Assembly (NCBI RefSeq): GCF_002742385.2
Contig: NZ_MJBI02000001.1
Span: 124,001-188,000, forward strand
Direction: 5' to 3'
Source: Macrococcoides goetzii
GTDB taxonomy: Bacteria; Bacillota; Bacilli; Staphylococcales; Staphylococcaceae
DNA length: 64,000 nt
Positions 29,277-38,989 of this stretch are shown piece after piece (the first letter of the stretch is position 1; each line of letters begins with the position of its first letter). The notes beneath the pieces were generated by a model. It was not told where the DNA came from, ran no database searches, and was given only the letters and a program-made list of their open reading frames with translations. A program made the translations under genes and the position numbers.

Positions 29277-30270
29277 AAAGCTATTGAAAAAGTATTTTTA
29301 TATTATGGCATTTGGTGTATTTTTGATTCCTGTTACTTTTATATTATTAAATTATTTATTCTTATTAACTTATACTGGTTTTACTTATGTCTTTAACTTT
29401 GATTGGAAATTTCAAAGTTCATTCTTTTACGTCAATTTTTATATTTTTTATTTTATCTTTTTGTTATTTCTAGTCTGGATAGGGTCTAAGTATTTTGAAA
29501 AGGTAATATCTAGAATTAATAATATCCACTCTACTGTTGAACGTATAACATATGATGAAAGTTTTCCTGACAAGTTAATATATCATTTAGATAGTGAAGA
29601 TGAAATTAATGCCTTATCAGGTGCAATTAATAAATTGATTGATAGATTGAGGTTTAAGGAGGCGTTATTAGAACAGCAAAATAAAACGAAAAAGGAACAT
29701 ATTAAACAATTATCTCATGATATCAACACTCCGCTTACTGCGATAATGTTAGAACTTTATGAACTCGCTATTGAATATGAAATACCTGAAGAAAAAACCA
29801 ATCAAATATATTCTAAGATAATGTACACTAATCAATTAGTGAAGAAAGTTTCTGAAACAGAAGAAATTGATTACATAGATCAGTATATTTTTATGGTTGA
29901 TTGTAGCATAGATTCATTTGTAATAAATTCATTAATGAAGTGGAATTATTTATTAGAGAAGAATAAAATAAGTATTAAAACGAATTTGGATGAAAATGTA
30001 ATTTGGAAATCAGAAGCTTTGTTTTTTGAAAGATTATTAGATAATATTTTTTCAAATATTATTAGACATTCACATACTGAAAAATTAATTATAAATCTTA
30101 ACCAAAATAAATTGGAGATTATTGATTTTGGTATAGGGTATGACGTGAATCAAGTTTCTAATGATACTAAAGGAAATAAAATAATAAGAAATATATGTGA
30201 GAAGTTAAATATAGAATTGAACATAATGTCCTCAAATAAGGGTACAAGATACTTATTAGTATATCGATAA
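29266..30270 (+). CDS. Sensor histidine kinase with short extracytoplasmic loop
   Basis: The protein has about 334 residues. Two membrane helices (about 10-35 and 56-74) enclose a loop of only about 20 residues, typical of kinases that sense within or at the membrane. The phospho-acceptor is the His in LSHDINTPLTAIM (about residue 151). The ATPase keeps an N-box Asn (LDNIFSNIIRHS), IIDFGIGYD and a short C-terminal G2 region. The gene overlaps the regulator gene by about 11 bases. The ligand is unknown. Confidence 0.85.
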   Translation: MKNKKLLKKYFYIMAFGVFLIPVTFILLNYLFLLTYTGFTYVFNFDWKFQSSFFYVNFYIFYFIFLLFLVWIGSKYFEKVISRINNIHSTVERITYDESFPDKLIYHLDSEDEINALSGAINKLIDRLRFKEALLEQQNKTKKEHIKQLSHDINTPLTAIMLELYELAIEYEIPEEKTNQIYSKIMYTNQLVKKVSETEEIDYIDQYIFMVDCSIDSFVINSLMKWNYLLEKNKISIKTNLDENVIWKSEALFFERLLDNIFSNIIRHSHTEKLIINLNQNKLEIIDFGIGYDVNQVSNDTKGNKIIRNICEKLNIELNIMSSNKGTRYLLVYR

Positions 30271-30349
30271 ACTTATATTCAATATTTCAGCTGAAATTTA
30301 TTGGATTTAGATGTTTTTATCATTGAATTAAGTTCGGAAAACTCATTTC

Positions 30350-30403
30350 TTAAAATGAAATTTTGTATATGTTATACTATTCACTATTATGTTGATAGTG
30401 AGG
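30350..30403 (+). promoter_or_regulatory. gdnCD promoter with palindromic operator
   Basis: TTAAAA (30350-30355) and TATACT (30373-30378) are 17 bases apart. Immediately after the -10, TCACTAT and ATAGTGA form a dyad around a seven-base centre (30381-30401), covering the start of transcription and touching the ribosome site GAGG. The dyad suggests a protein repressor. Confidence 0.5.
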
Positions 30404-30409
30404 TATGTT

Positions 30410-30730
30410 ATGAACTGGATTAAAATTATCGTTGCGGCGATTTTTGAGATGTGCTGGGTAATTGGTCTAGCCCATGCTGATAATTCGTATGAGTGGATAC
30501 TTACTGTTATCAGTGTTTCGATCAGTTTCTATTTGTTGCTGAATGCATCGAAATATTTACCTGTTGGTACAAGCTACGCTGTATTCGTTGGTCTTGGCGC
30601 AACGTTAGTAACGATTGCAGATGTAGTATTTTTCAATGAGCCGTTAGGTTTTGAGAAAGTTATATTAATTAGTGTATTAATTATCGGTGTCATCGGCCTT
30701 AAGATGGCAACACCAGAGGAGGCGAAGTAA
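30410..30730 (+). CDS. gdnC: SMR family guanidinium exporter subunit
   Basis: The 106-residue protein has four transmembrane helices and the conserved membrane Glu in AAIFEMCWVIGL, then YLPVGTSYAVFVGLGA and LIIGVIGLKM. It closely resembles YkkC (GdnC) of Bacillus. Together with the next gene it should form a paired exporter with the two subunits in opposite topology. GAGG is six bases before the ATG at 30410. A guanidine-I riboswitch, common upstream of such pairs, was not visible. Confidence 0.85.
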   Translation: MNWIKIIVAAIFEMCWVIGLAHADNSYEWILTVISVSISFYLLLNASKYLPVGTSYAVFVGLGATLVTIADVVFFNEPLGFEKVILISVLIIGVIGLKMATPEEAK

Positions 30731-31044
30731 TGTATTGGTTAATTTTAGTACTTGCCGGTATCTTTGAAATGCTGGGTGTTGTCGTGATTAATATGTATTC
30801 AAATACACATCAAAAGCGTTATGTTTTATTGCTGATATTTACATTTGCATGTAGTCTTTATTTTCTTTCCGTTGCGTTAATCGCAATTCCGATGAGTACT
30901 GCATATGCTATATGGACGGGTATTGGTGCAGTAGGTGGAGCAATTGTAGGGGTTTTGTTTTACGGAGAATCGAAGAATGTATTACGTTTATTTTTTATGG
31001 GCTTAATTTTAGCGAGTACTATTGGATTGAAGTTGTTGCATTAA
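30730..31044 (+). CDS. gdnD: SMR family guanidinium exporter subunit, partner
   Basis: The 104-residue, four-helix protein resembles YkkD (GdnD): LAGIFEMLGVVVINMYS with the membrane Glu, IPMSTAYAIWTGIGAVGGAIVGVLFYGE and LASTIGLKLLH. It starts one base after the end of gdnC, with GGAGGCG inside the gdnC end as ribosome site, so the two are made together. A strong hairpin ends the unit. Confidence 0.85.
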   Translation: MYWLILVLAGIFEMLGVVVINMYSNTHQKRYVLLLIFTFACSLYFLSVALIAIPMSTAYAIWTGIGAVGGAIVGVLFYGESKNVLRLFFMGLILASTIGLKLLH

Positions 31045-31049
31045 AAGTG

Positions 31050-31087
31050 AAGTGTCACATACCGTATTTGGTGTGTGACACTTTTTT
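31050..31087. terminator. Terminator after gdnD
   Basis: AAGTGTCACATACC pairs with GGTGTGTGACACTT (one T-G pair) around GTATTT, followed by six T. The convergent SGNH gene ends immediately beyond it, so it may serve both strands. Confidence 0.85.
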
Positions 31088-31796
31088 ATCTTTGCTTTAA
31101 TTGTATCGGATAAATATCGGTAAATGTTGCTTCAATAACATTTGCCATAATGTCGTAGCCGAATACATGCGGATGTAGTCCGTCATCTGTAAGTTCATTT
31201 CGTAAATAGTCGATGCCATCTTTCGTTTCAGTCATCTGTGTATAGTAATCGATAAATAATGCATCATGTTCTGTACATAGTTGTTTAATTTCGTGATTAA
31301 TTATCTGAACAAGTTTTGAGCGCGTTATAAATCCTTCTAATTTAGGTCGGTTCGTTGATGTGAGTGTAGTAACTGCAATATTTATGTTATTTTCATTTGC
31401 CATCATAATCATTGCTTCAATATCTTCAAGGATGCGTGACTTGATTTGTTGCTGGTTGTCATCGCTTTGATCAATGTCGAGCTCTTTCGTATTATTAATG
31501 CCAATCGATAAGACAATCCAATCGGGTTTCAACTGGATACTATCTGCTGTAAATCGGTCGCGTACCCATTGCGTACGATCGTTTCCAATGCCACGGTTAA
31601 TCATTCGTTTGCCATTGTTTAATTGCAGGTAGCTTTCTATATCCCAGTAATCAGTAATTGAATCACCGATAAAGACGATTCCTACAGGGTCGTTATGATA
31701 AAGTATCACTTCATTTCTATGATTAAAGCTTTCTCTTAATTTGTTTACAGGATGTCCTTCTTCTAACTTTGGTAAATGGATATAATTCGGTCTCAT
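31086..31796 (-). CDS. SGNH/GDSL-family hydrolase
   Basis: The 236-residue protein has the four SGNH blocks: the nucleophile Ser in FIGDSITDYW, the Gly in RGIGNDRT, the Asn in SIGINNT and the Asp-His in DGLHPHVFGYD. There is no signal peptide, so it is a cytoplasmic esterase or acetylesterase of unknown substrate. AAAGGAG lies before the ATG. It stands alone between gdnCD and nrdR, convergent with the first and divergent from the second. Confidence 0.87.
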   Translation of the reverse strand: MRPNYIHLPKLEEGHPVNKLRESFNHRNEVILYHNDPVGIVFIGDSITDYWDIESYLQLNNGKRMINRGIGNDRTQWVRDRFTADSIQLKPDWIVLSIGINNTKELDIDQSDDNQQQIKSRILEDIEAMIMMANENNINIAVTTLTSTNRPKLEGFITRSKLVQIINHEIKQLCTEHDALFIDYYTQMTETKDGIDYLRNELTDDGLHPHVFGYDIMANVIEATFTDIYPIQLKQR

Positions 31797-31945
31797 CAGT
31801 TTTCTCCTTTTGGAAAGTTTTTAATTTATTAATTTTAACTTATTCATATAGTTTATTATATACCCATAACAGTGTAATCTTATGGATTTTTAATTGTTTC
31901 GTATTCATGTATAATTAAATAATAATAAAAAAAGGGGTGATTGTC

Positions 31946-32410
31946 TTGAAATGTCCAAAATGTGGTTTTAATCAATCGAAGGTGATTGATTCACGACATG
32001 CAGACGATTTGACTGCAATCAGAAGACGTAGAGAATGTGAAGAATGCGGTACACGTTTTACTACTTTCGAAAGAATTGAATTACAGCCATTAATCGTCGT
32101 AAAAAAAGACGGCACAAGACAAGCTTTCAACCGTGATAAAGTGTTACATGGTTTAGTCCGTGCATGTGAGAAGCGACCTGTTGCTTTTGAATCACTTGAA
32201 AAAATTACGACAGATGTTGAGACTGCTTTACGTGAAAAAGGTAAGACGGAAGTGTCTTCGGTTGATATCGGTGAATTGGTGATGGAGCATCTAATGACTT
32301 TAGATCAGGTTTCCTATGTAAGGTTTGCGTCTGTCTATAAAGAATTTAAAGATGTCGATCAGTTATTACGTACAATGAGCGGTCTATTGAACGATAAAGA
32401 TAAGAAGTAG
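31946..32410 (+). CDS. nrdR: Transcriptional repressor NrdR
   Basis: The 154-residue protein starts with a zinc ribbon (CPKCGF and CEECGTRF) and continues with an ATP-cone domain ([19 protein letters not shown]). NrdR represses ribonucleotide reductase genes when dATP is high. TTG at 31946 follows AAGGGGTG by eight bases; the upstream GTG lies in that site. The dnaB stop-start spacing is nine bases, and nrdR-dnaB-dnaI is the conserved order. Confidence 0.95.
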   Translation: MKCPKCGFNQSKVIDSRHADDLTAIRRRRECEECGTRFTTFERIELQPLIVVKKDGTRQAFNRDKVLHGLVRACEKRPVAFESLEKITTDVETALREKGKTEVSSVDIGELVMEHLMTLDQVSYVRFASVYKEFKDVDQLLRTMSGLLNDKDKK

Positions 32411-32418
32411 GTGTCAGC

Positions 32419-33774
32419 ATGCAGCATTATTTTACGGAATTAAATGGTACGGATCAGTTTACCGTCACGACAAACTATATTAGTACGCATCTGACAGAAG
32501 ATGTTCTTAAGACACTTTATACACCTTTAATTGGTATTGAATGTGTCGGTGTCTACCAGTTCTTAAGTCAGTTTTTAAATGACTATAACCAGGTTAGTAA
32601 CGATTACACACATTATATTTTCTTAAGTGAGCTGAAGATGAATTTGAGTCATTTCGAAGTGATTCGCAAACGGCTTGAAGCAATTGGTTTACTTAAGACG
32701 TATATGAGGATAGATGATAGTAATCAGAAGTTTATCTATAAATTAATCAGTCCTGTAATGCCTGCACAATTTTTTAATGACCCTATGCTTTCTGTGTTCT
32801 TATATCAGCAGGTAGGTAAGCATCGTTATCAAGTGTTGAAAAGCAGATATTTTACAAATAATATAGATTATGATGGTTATCGTGATATTTCAAGTAAATA
32901 TATGGACGTATTTGGTACCCCGAAATCTCCTGAACCCGTTGTATTCGAATATAATAGTGAGATTATTAAACAAAGTGACCCATATGGTATTCCTATTCAT
33001 CATCAGACATTTGATTTTGATATGCTTGAAACATTGTTGTCACAGAATTTAATCACAAGTGAACAGTTACCAAAGAAGACGCGTGATTTAATTTCTCAGC
33101 TTGCTGCATTATATGATATTGCACCTACAGAAATGCGTCAGATTATCTTGAAGTCACTTACAAGCAATCAAACGATCTCTCATGAAGAATTGCGTAAAAA
33201 TGCACGTGATTTCTATAAGATAGAACACGACGGTGCATTACCTACTTTGCAGGTTCAGGAACAGTCAGATAATATAAAGTCTGAAGATAAGGAAGCGAGC
33301 ACTCTACTGAACTGGTTTGAAATGTTGGATACAACCAGTCCAATCGATATGCTTACTTCATTCAGTAAATCAGAACCGACCTTAAAGCAGAAACGCATGA
33401 TTGAATCTATATTAGAACGTGAACAACTGCCATATGGCGTGTTTAATATTCTTATTCAATATGTATTGTTTACAAAGGATATGAAACTACCGCAGGCGTA
33501 TATTGAAGAGATAGCCTCTAACTGGAAGAAACAAAATTTAAAAACAAGTCAGGAAGCTTATCATTTTGTAAAATCGATGGATAAGAAACGTACTGAACGT
33601 AAAGATAAATCAAGTAGACCGAAACAATATTTACCGCCTTCTAAAGAGATGACACCTAAATGGTTAACGGATGAATCGATAGCAAGCAATAAAGTTGATG
33701 AAAATGTCGATCTGGAAGCGGAACGTCGTAAGTTACAGCAAGAACTCAATCAATTATGGGAGGAGGATAAATGA
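32419..33774 (+). CDS. dnaB: Replication initiation and membrane attachment protein DnaB
   Basis: The 451-residue protein is the Firmicutes primosome component (not the replicative helicase) that helps DnaD and DnaI load helicase at oriC and during restart. It has the N-terminal winged-helix DDBH1 region and a later DDBH2-type helical region with a YxxxIxxW-like motif (YIEEIASNWKKQNLKT). A charged tail ends the protein. Its stop overlaps the dnaI start. Confidence 0.93.
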   Translation: MQHYFTELNGTDQFTVTTNYISTHLTEDVLKTLYTPLIGIECVGVYQFLSQFLNDYNQVSNDYTHYIFLSELKMNLSHFEVIRKRLEAIGLLKTYMRIDDSNQKFIYKLISPVMPAQFFNDPMLSVFLYQQVGKHRYQVLKSRYFTNNIDYDGYRDISSKYMDVFGTPKSPEPVVFEYNSEIIKQSDPYGIPIHHQTFDFDMLETLLSQNLITSEQLPKKTRDLISQLAALYDIAPTEMRQIILKSLTSNQTISHEELRKNARDFYKIEHDGALPTLQVQEQSDNIKSEDKEASTLLNWFEMLDTTSPIDMLTSFSKSEPTLKQKRMIESILEREQLPYGVFNILIQYVLFTKDMKLPQAYIEEIASNWKKQNLKTSQEAYHFVKSMDKKRTERKDKSSRPKQYLPPSKEMTPKWLTDESIASNKVDENVDLEAERRKLQQELNQLWEEDK

Positions 33775-34694
33775 TGAAACCAATGGGATCAATATTAAAC
33801 GCTAACAGTGAAATTTTTAAGCGTATTGAAAAGATTAAACAGGAAACGATAAAAGATCCTGAAATAAGTGCGTTTATTGGTGCTAATCATGTTACTGAGC
33901 AGATGATAGATAATGATTTATCTGTCCTCCAGGAATATAAAGATTCTTCAATTATGTGCCAGGATTGTGCATCTTATGGCCAGTGTAAGAACTTTGTCCC
34001 TGGTCACACACCTGAACTATATATTGAAAATAATCACATTAAGATCAGACATTTACCATGCCCTTCTAAGCTTGCTTATGATGAAGAACAAAAGATGAAG
34101 CAGTTTATAACGGCAATTCATATGCCAAAAGATGTCCTGAATGCAAAGCTTGCAGATATTTATCTCGATGATAAAACGAGAATAGATATTGTGAGACGTG
34201 CAGGGATGGTATGCAGAGATATCGCAAAGGGTGTCGATACGAAAGGTATGTATATCCATGGACCATTCGGTACCGGAAAATCATTTATTTTAGGTGCAAT
34301 CGCAAATGAATTGAAAGAGCGTCATATTTATACGACGTTAATGTACTTTCCGGAATTTATCCGTGAATTAAAATCTGGTTTTAACGATGGTACATATACC
34401 GAGCGATTAAATCGAGTAAAGAATACGCCTGTTCTTATGCTCGATGATATCGGTGCAGAAGATTTAACACCATGGGTACGTGATGAAGTGTTAGGGCCGA
34501 TATTAAATTATCGTATGATGAATAATATGCCGACTTTCTTTAGCTCTAATTTTGATTTTAAAGAACTAAGTCATCATTTATCAATAACGAAACAAGGTGC
34601 AGAACAAACGAAGGCGCGACGTATTATGGAGCGTATCGAAACATTAAGTGATGAATATATGTTATCAGGGAAAAATTATCGCCGTGAGAAATAA
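33771..34694 (+). CDS. dnaI: Primosomal helicase loader DnaI
   Basis: The 307-residue AAA+ ATPase has an N-terminal zinc-binding region (CQDCASYGQC ... CPSK), Walker A (GPFGTGKSF), Walker B (VLMLDDIGAED) and a sensor region (TFFSSNFDF). It loads the replicative helicase. GGAGGAGG precedes the tandem ATG at 33771/33774, overlapping the dnaB stop by four bases. Confidence 0.95.
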   Translation: MMKPMGSILNANSEIFKRIEKIKQETIKDPEISAFIGANHVTEQMIDNDLSVLQEYKDSSIMCQDCASYGQCKNFVPGHTPELYIENNHIKIRHLPCPSKLAYDEEQKMKQFITAIHMPKDVLNAKLADIYLDDKTRIDIVRRAGMVCRDIAKGVDTKGMYIHGPFGTGKSFILGAIANELKERHIYTTLMYFPEFIRELKSGFNDGTYTERLNRVKNTPVLMLDDIGAEDLTPWVRDEVLGPILNYRMMNNMPTFFSSNFDFKELSHHLSITKQGAEQTKARRIMERIETLSDEYMLSGKNYRREK

Positions 34695-34696
34695 GT

Positions 34697-34724
34697 TTGA
34701 AAATTACGATAATAAGTGTATAAT
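34697..34724 (+). promoter_or_regulatory. Promoter of the thrS leader
   Basis: TTGAAA (34697-34702) and TATAAT (34719-34724) are 16 bases apart, two bases after the dnaI stop. Confidence 0.75.
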
Positions 34725-34779
34725 ATGTATTAACAAACAACAAAACTAAATTCGTATATATAAATTGTAAGGATAAGAT

Positions 34780-34975
34780 AGTCTATCATTAATTTTTAGA
34801 GAGCTGATGGTGCTGAGAATCAGTAATTAAGGTAGATTGTTACTCCCTTATTGGTATGACAACTAATCATTGTCCGGCTCAAGACCGTTATCTTATGCAG
34901 AGTTGCTGAGTGATCAGTAATTAGGGTGGTACCGCGAATTGACTTCGTCCCTTTTTGGGATGGGGTCTTTTTTTG
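34780..34975 (+). promoter_or_regulatory. T-box leader of thrS
   Basis: AGGGTGGTACCGCG (34923-34936) is the T-box sequence that pairs with the acceptor end of uncharged tRNA. It is preceded by a stem-I region with AGAGAG at about 34797 and followed by a terminator (GAC..CGTCCC with GGGATGGGGTC and T-run, about 34941-34973). The gene downstream is thrS, so uncharged tRNA-Thr should permit read-through. A possible Thr specifier is ACT near 34842; I am not certain of it. Confidence 0.9.
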
Positions 34976-35011
34976 TTGTTTAAAATAAAATAAAAAAGTG
35001 AGGCGTTTTGA

Positions 35012-36940
35012 ATGAGTGAAATTAATGTTAAGTTTCCAGATGGTAATGTAAAAAGTTTTGAGGCTGGCGTTACAACTGAAGAAATCGCAGGATCAATCAG
35101 TCCAGGTTTAAAGAAGAAAGCTTTAGCAGGAAAATTTAATGGACAGATGGTTGATTTATCAACAGCACTTGAAACAGATGGAGACATCGAAATCATCACG
35201 CCTGAGTCTCCTGAAGGTATTGAAGTATTACGTCATTCAACTGCCCATTTAATGGCTCAAGCGCTAAAGCGTATGTATGGTAATGTACATTTCGGTGTAG
35301 GTCCTGTTATTGAAGAAGGCTTCTATTACGATGTCGATACAGAGCATAAGATTTCAAGCGAAGATTTACCGGAAATCGAGAAGACTATGCGTCAGATTGT
35401 CGGAGAAAATATTGCGATTGAACGTCGTGTTGTAAGTCGTGATGAAGCTAAACAAATTTTTGCAGATGATCCATACAAACAGGAGTTAATCGATGCGATT
35501 CCTGCTGATGAGAATGTAACAATCTATTCTCAAGGTGAATTCACTGACCTTTGCCGTGGAGTACATGTGCCATCAACTGCGAAAATTAAAGAATTTAAAT
35601 TATTATCTACAGCCGGTGCATACTGGAGAGGCGATGCGAACAACAAAATGTTACAACGTATCTATGGTACTGCCTTCTTCGATAAAAAAGCTTTGAAAGA
35701 ACATCTTCAGGTATTAGAAGAGCGTAAAGAACGTGACCACAGAAAGATTGGTAAAGAATTAGAGTTATTTACTACAAATCAACTTGTTGGACCTGGTTTA
35801 CCGTTATGGTTACCAAATGGTGCTACTATCCGTCGTGAATTAGAACGCTATATTGTTGATAAAGAAGTTGCATTAGGTTATGACCACGTGTATACACCAG
35901 TTATGGGTTCAGTTGATCTTTATAAAACTTCTGGACACTGGGATCATTATCAGGAAGACATGTTCCCGGTTATGGAGATGGACAATGAGCAAATGGTATT
36001 ACGTCCGATGAACTGTCCACACCATATGATGGTCTATAAAAATAAACCACATTCATACCGTGAATTACCAATCCGTATCGCTGAACTTGGTACAATGCAC
36101 AGATATGAAGCGAGTGGTGCTGTAAGTGGATTACAACGTGTTCGTGGTATGACTTTAAATGATGCACATATCTTCGTTCGTCCGGATCAGATTAAAGATG
36201 AATTTATCCGTGTCGTGCAACTTGTAATAGATGTATATAAAGACTTCAAATTTAAAGATTATAAATTTCGTCTAAGTTATAGAGATCCAGAAGATACTGA
36301 AAAATATTTCCAGGATGATGAAATGTGGGAAAAAGCGCAATCAATGCTTAAAGAAGCGGTTGATGAAATGGGCTTAGATTACGAAGAAGCACCAGGAGAA
36401 GCTGCATTCTATGGTCCAAAACTCGATGTACAGGTTAAAACAGCGTTAGGTAAAGAAGAAACTTTATCTACAGTTCAATTAGACTTCTTATTACCGGAAC
36501 GTTTCGATTTAGAATACATTGGTAATGACGGCGAGAAACATCGTCCGGTAGTTATTCACCGTGGTGTTATTTCAACAATGGAACGATTTGTTGCTTTCTT
36601 AACAGAAGAATATAAAGGTGCATATCCTACTTGGCTTGCTCCAAATCAATTAGAAATTATTCCGGTTTCCAATGAAGTGCATTATGACTATGCGCGTAAA
36701 TTATATGATGAGTTAAAATCTCAAGGTGTTCGTTGTCATATTGATGACCGAAATGAAAAGATGGGCTACAAAATTCGTGAAGCACAAATGCATAAAGTCC
36801 CTTACCAGGTTGTAGTAGGAGATAAAGAAGTTGAGAATAATGAAGTAAACCTGCGTCAATATGGTTCTAAAGATTCTAAAACTTTAGATCGCGACGAGTT
36901 TATCTGGAATTTAGTTGATGAGATTCGTCTAAAAAAATAA
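35012..36940 (+). CDS. thrS: Threonyl-tRNA synthetase
   Basis: The 642-residue class II synthetase has an N-terminal TGS domain ([17 protein letters not shown]) and an editing domain with [10 protein letters not shown] and CRGVHVPST. The catalytic core shows motif 2 ([26 protein letters not shown]) and motif 3 region ([12 protein letters not shown]), and an anticodon-binding domain ends the protein. GAGGCG lies before the ATG. Expression is controlled by the T-box upstream. Confidence 0.98.
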   Translation: MSEINVKFPDGNVKSFEAGVTTEEIAGSISPGLKKKALAGKFNGQMVDLSTALETDGDIEIITPESPEGIEVLRHSTAHLMAQALKRMYGNVHFGVGPVIEEGFYYDVDTEHKISSEDLPEIEKTMRQIVGENIAIERRVVSRDEAKQIFADDPYKQELIDAIPADENVTIYSQGEFTDLCRGVHVPSTAKIKEFKLLSTAGAYWRGDANNKMLQRIYGTAFFDKKALKEHLQVLEERKERDHRKIGKELELFTTNQLVGPGLPLWLPNGATIRRELERYIVDKEVALGYDHVYTPVMGSVDLYKTSGHWDHYQEDMFPVMEMDNEQMVLRPMNCPHHMMVYKNKPHSYRELPIRIAELGTMHRYEASGAVSGLQRVRGMTLNDAHIFVRPDQIKDEFIRVVQLVIDVYKDFKFKDYKFRLSYRDPEDTEKYFQDDEMWEKAQSMLKEAVDEMGLDYEEAPGEAAFYGPKLDVQVKTALGKEETLSTVQLDFLLPERFDLEYIGNDGEKHRPVVIHRGVISTMERFVAFLTEEYKGAYPTWLAPNQLEIIPVSNEVHYDYARKLYDELKSQGVRCHIDDRNEKMGYKIREAQMHKVPYQVVVGDKEVENNEVNLRQYGSKDSKTLDRDEFIWNLVDEIRLKK

Positions 36941-37066
36941 TGATTTGATTTTTTATGAGTCTATGTTTTAAAGGAAAATCATCATTTAATGTTTTAACGT
37001 ATTAAAAAAAGAGGTTGAAATAATAAGTGATGTCATGTATATTAGTAACTAACTTAATATTCCTCG

Positions 37067-37285
37067 TTGAGGTAGAGGTTGCACTGTTTATGAGTAGATG
37101 ATGGATATGTCATACACATAAACGAAGTTTATCGAAAGGAAACAGTGCCGAAGGAATAATGTGTATGAACATTATATCCTGGGCTAACATTGAACAAGTG
37201 TTAGACTGTCACATTTGTGATGCGCTACTTAATTTTGATGATTATACTTTCAAATGAGTACGCGTATCATACGTGTGCTCATTTT
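37067..37285 (+). promoter_or_regulatory. Lysine riboswitch with terminator upstream of lysP
   Basis: The conserved L-box core is visible: GAGGTAGAGGTTGC, AGTAGATGATGG, GGAAACAGTGCCGAAG and GCTAACATTGAACA, ending GACTGTCAC. P1 can form between TTGAGGTAG (37067) and CTACTTAA (37225-37232). A terminator follows at 37252-37284 (AAATGAGTACGCG with CGTGTGCTCATTT, then T-run). High lysine should stop transcription before the lysP start. Confidence 0.93.
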
Positions 37286-37309
37286 TTATATTTGAAAGGA
37301 AGTCAATAT

Positions 37310-38800
37310 ATGCAAAGTACGAATGGAGTACAAAGAAAATTGAAGCAGCGCCATATTTCGATGATCGCTATTGGTGGCTGTATCGGCACAGGTTTATTTA
37401 TGACCTCTGGAGGAGCGATTCGTGATGCTGGCCCAGGTGGTGCGTTACTTGCGTTTACGATTATTGGTATTATGGTATTTTTCTTAATGACAAGTCTTGG
37501 TGAAATGGCAACATATTTACCGATTTCAGGTTCATTTTCTACCTATGCAACACGCTTCGTCGATCCATCTCTTGGATTTGCGCTTGGCTGGAATTATTGG
37601 TTTAACTGGGTGATTACAGTTGCAGCAGATGTGAGTATCGCTGCGAGCGTCATAAAGTACTGGGCACCGATGGATTTCTTGCCGGGTTGGGCATGGAGCT
37701 TAGTATTTCTAGCAATTATTTTATTTTTAAATACATTGTCAGTTCGAGTTTATGGTGAAAGTGAATATTGGTTTGCGATTATAAAAGTTGCTACTGTTAT
37801 ATTATTTTTATTTATAGGATTACTAACAATCGTTGGAATTTTAGGTGGCAAGTTTATTGGTTTTGATAACTTCACGACAGGTGATGCTCCATTTGTCGGT
37901 CATGGTTTAACAGGGTCTTTCTTAACGATTCTTGGTGTGTTCTTAGTAGCCGGATTTAGTTTCCAGGGTACAGAACTTGTTGGGATTACAGCAGGTGAAT
38001 CAGAAGAACCGGAAAAAACAATTCCAAAAGCGATTAAACAAGTTTTCTGGAGAATTTTAATTTTTTACATTCTTTCTATTTTAGTCATCGGATTAATCAT
38101 TCCTTACACGAATCCTAACTTAATGGGTGGAGATAGTGTTGCGAAGTCACCATTTACGTTAGTATTTGAAAATGCTGGTCTTGCATTTGCAGCATCCTTT
38201 ATGAATGCTGTTATCTTAACATCTATTCTATCAGCGGGTAATAGTGGTATGTATGCTTCAACGCGTATGTTATATGCGATGGGTAAAGATGGTTTAGCTT
38301 CACGTAAATTCTCGGAAACAAATCATAAAGGCGTTCCTATTCCGAGTTTACTTGCAACGTTTATTGTGGTGCTGATTATCTTCTTAGTAGAACGTGTTGC
38401 CAGTGGTGCTTACGAATATATTGTGGCAGCAAGTGGTTTAACTGGATTTATCGCTTGGCTAGGTATCGCAATTAGTCATTATCGATTTAGAAGAGCGTTT
38501 TATGCGCAGAACAAAGATACATCAGTATTAAAATATAAAGCGATGTGGTTCCCATTTGGTCCTATATTTGCATTTATTCTATGTTTATTTGTAATTATCG
38601 GTCAGGATTCTGATTTGATATTAGGTGGTAAGTTCGATCTTAACGGATTCTTGATTACTTATATGGGTATTCCAATTTTCTTAGCGTTCTATTTCTATCA
38701 CAAACTAAAATATAAAACGCGTAAGATTCCTTTAACAGAAGTTGATTTATCTCAAGATACAGATATGAGTGAATATGAAAAAATAGATGTTGACTTATAA
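37310..38800 (+). CDS. lysP: Lysine-specific permease
   Basis: The 496-residue protein has about 12 transmembrane helices of the amino acid permease family: KQRHISMIAIGGCIGTGLF, GEMATYLPISGSFSTYATRFVDP, NYWFNWVITVAADVSIAA and SFQGTELVGITAGESEEPEKTIP. These features match LysP. The lysine riboswitch directly upstream independently supports the substrate. The open frame begins at 37217 inside the leader, but GAAAGGAAG precedes the ATG at 37310, which gives the normal N-terminus. Confidence 0.94.
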   Translation: MQSTNGVQRKLKQRHISMIAIGGCIGTGLFMTSGGAIRDAGPGGALLAFTIIGIMVFFLMTSLGEMATYLPISGSFSTYATRFVDPSLGFALGWNYWFNWVITVAADVSIAASVIKYWAPMDFLPGWAWSLVFLAIILFLNTLSVRVYGESEYWFAIIKVATVILFLFIGLLTIVGILGGKFIGFDNFTTGDAPFVGHGLTGSFLTILGVFLVAGFSFQGTELVGITAGESEEPEKTIPKAIKQVFWRILIFYILSILVIGLIIPYTNPNLMGGDSVAKSPFTLVFENAGLAFAASFMNAVILTSILSAGNSGMYASTRMLYAMGKDGLASRKFSETNHKGVPIPSLLATFIVVLIIFLVERVASGAYEYIVAASGLTGFIAWLGIAISHYRFRRAFYAQNKDTSVLKYKAMWFPFGPIFAFILCLFVIIGQDSDLILGGKFDLNGFLITYMGIPIFLAFYFYHKLKYKTRKIPLTEVDLSQDTDMSEYEKIDVDL

Positions 38801-38834
38801 ATATTAGCCTGTTATACTTAAGTCTGTTGAATAC

Positions 38835-38955
38835 GAAACGGACAAGTAGAAGCATCCCGCTTCTCGCCCTGAAGACGCAAAGGCAGTTACAGGGTTAAAT
38901 AACATGGTTAGACATGTCTATTTTTTAGCGGGTGCATTATGCATTCGCTTTTTTG
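38835..38955 (+). promoter_or_regulatory. L20-type autoregulatory leader of infC-rpmI-rplT
   Basis: A terminator, AGCGGGTGCA paired with TGCATTCGCT plus T-run, lies at 38927-38954. An upstream strand GCATCCCGCT (from 38852) can pair with AGCGGGTGC instead, forming an antiterminator. The region between them (GCCCTGAAGACGCAAAGGCAG) resembles the L20 leader motif of Bacillales, where ribosomal protein L20 binding promotes termination. Confidence 0.85.
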
Positions 38956-38989
38956 TTTGTCTTCGTAAATCAAATAGGAGGTGTCAACC

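Noticed and set aside
36938-36985. thrS terminator (AATGAT..GATTTT with AAAATCATCATT)
   Set aside because: The loop is about 25 bases, the stem has a bulge and no T-run follows, so I did not list it.
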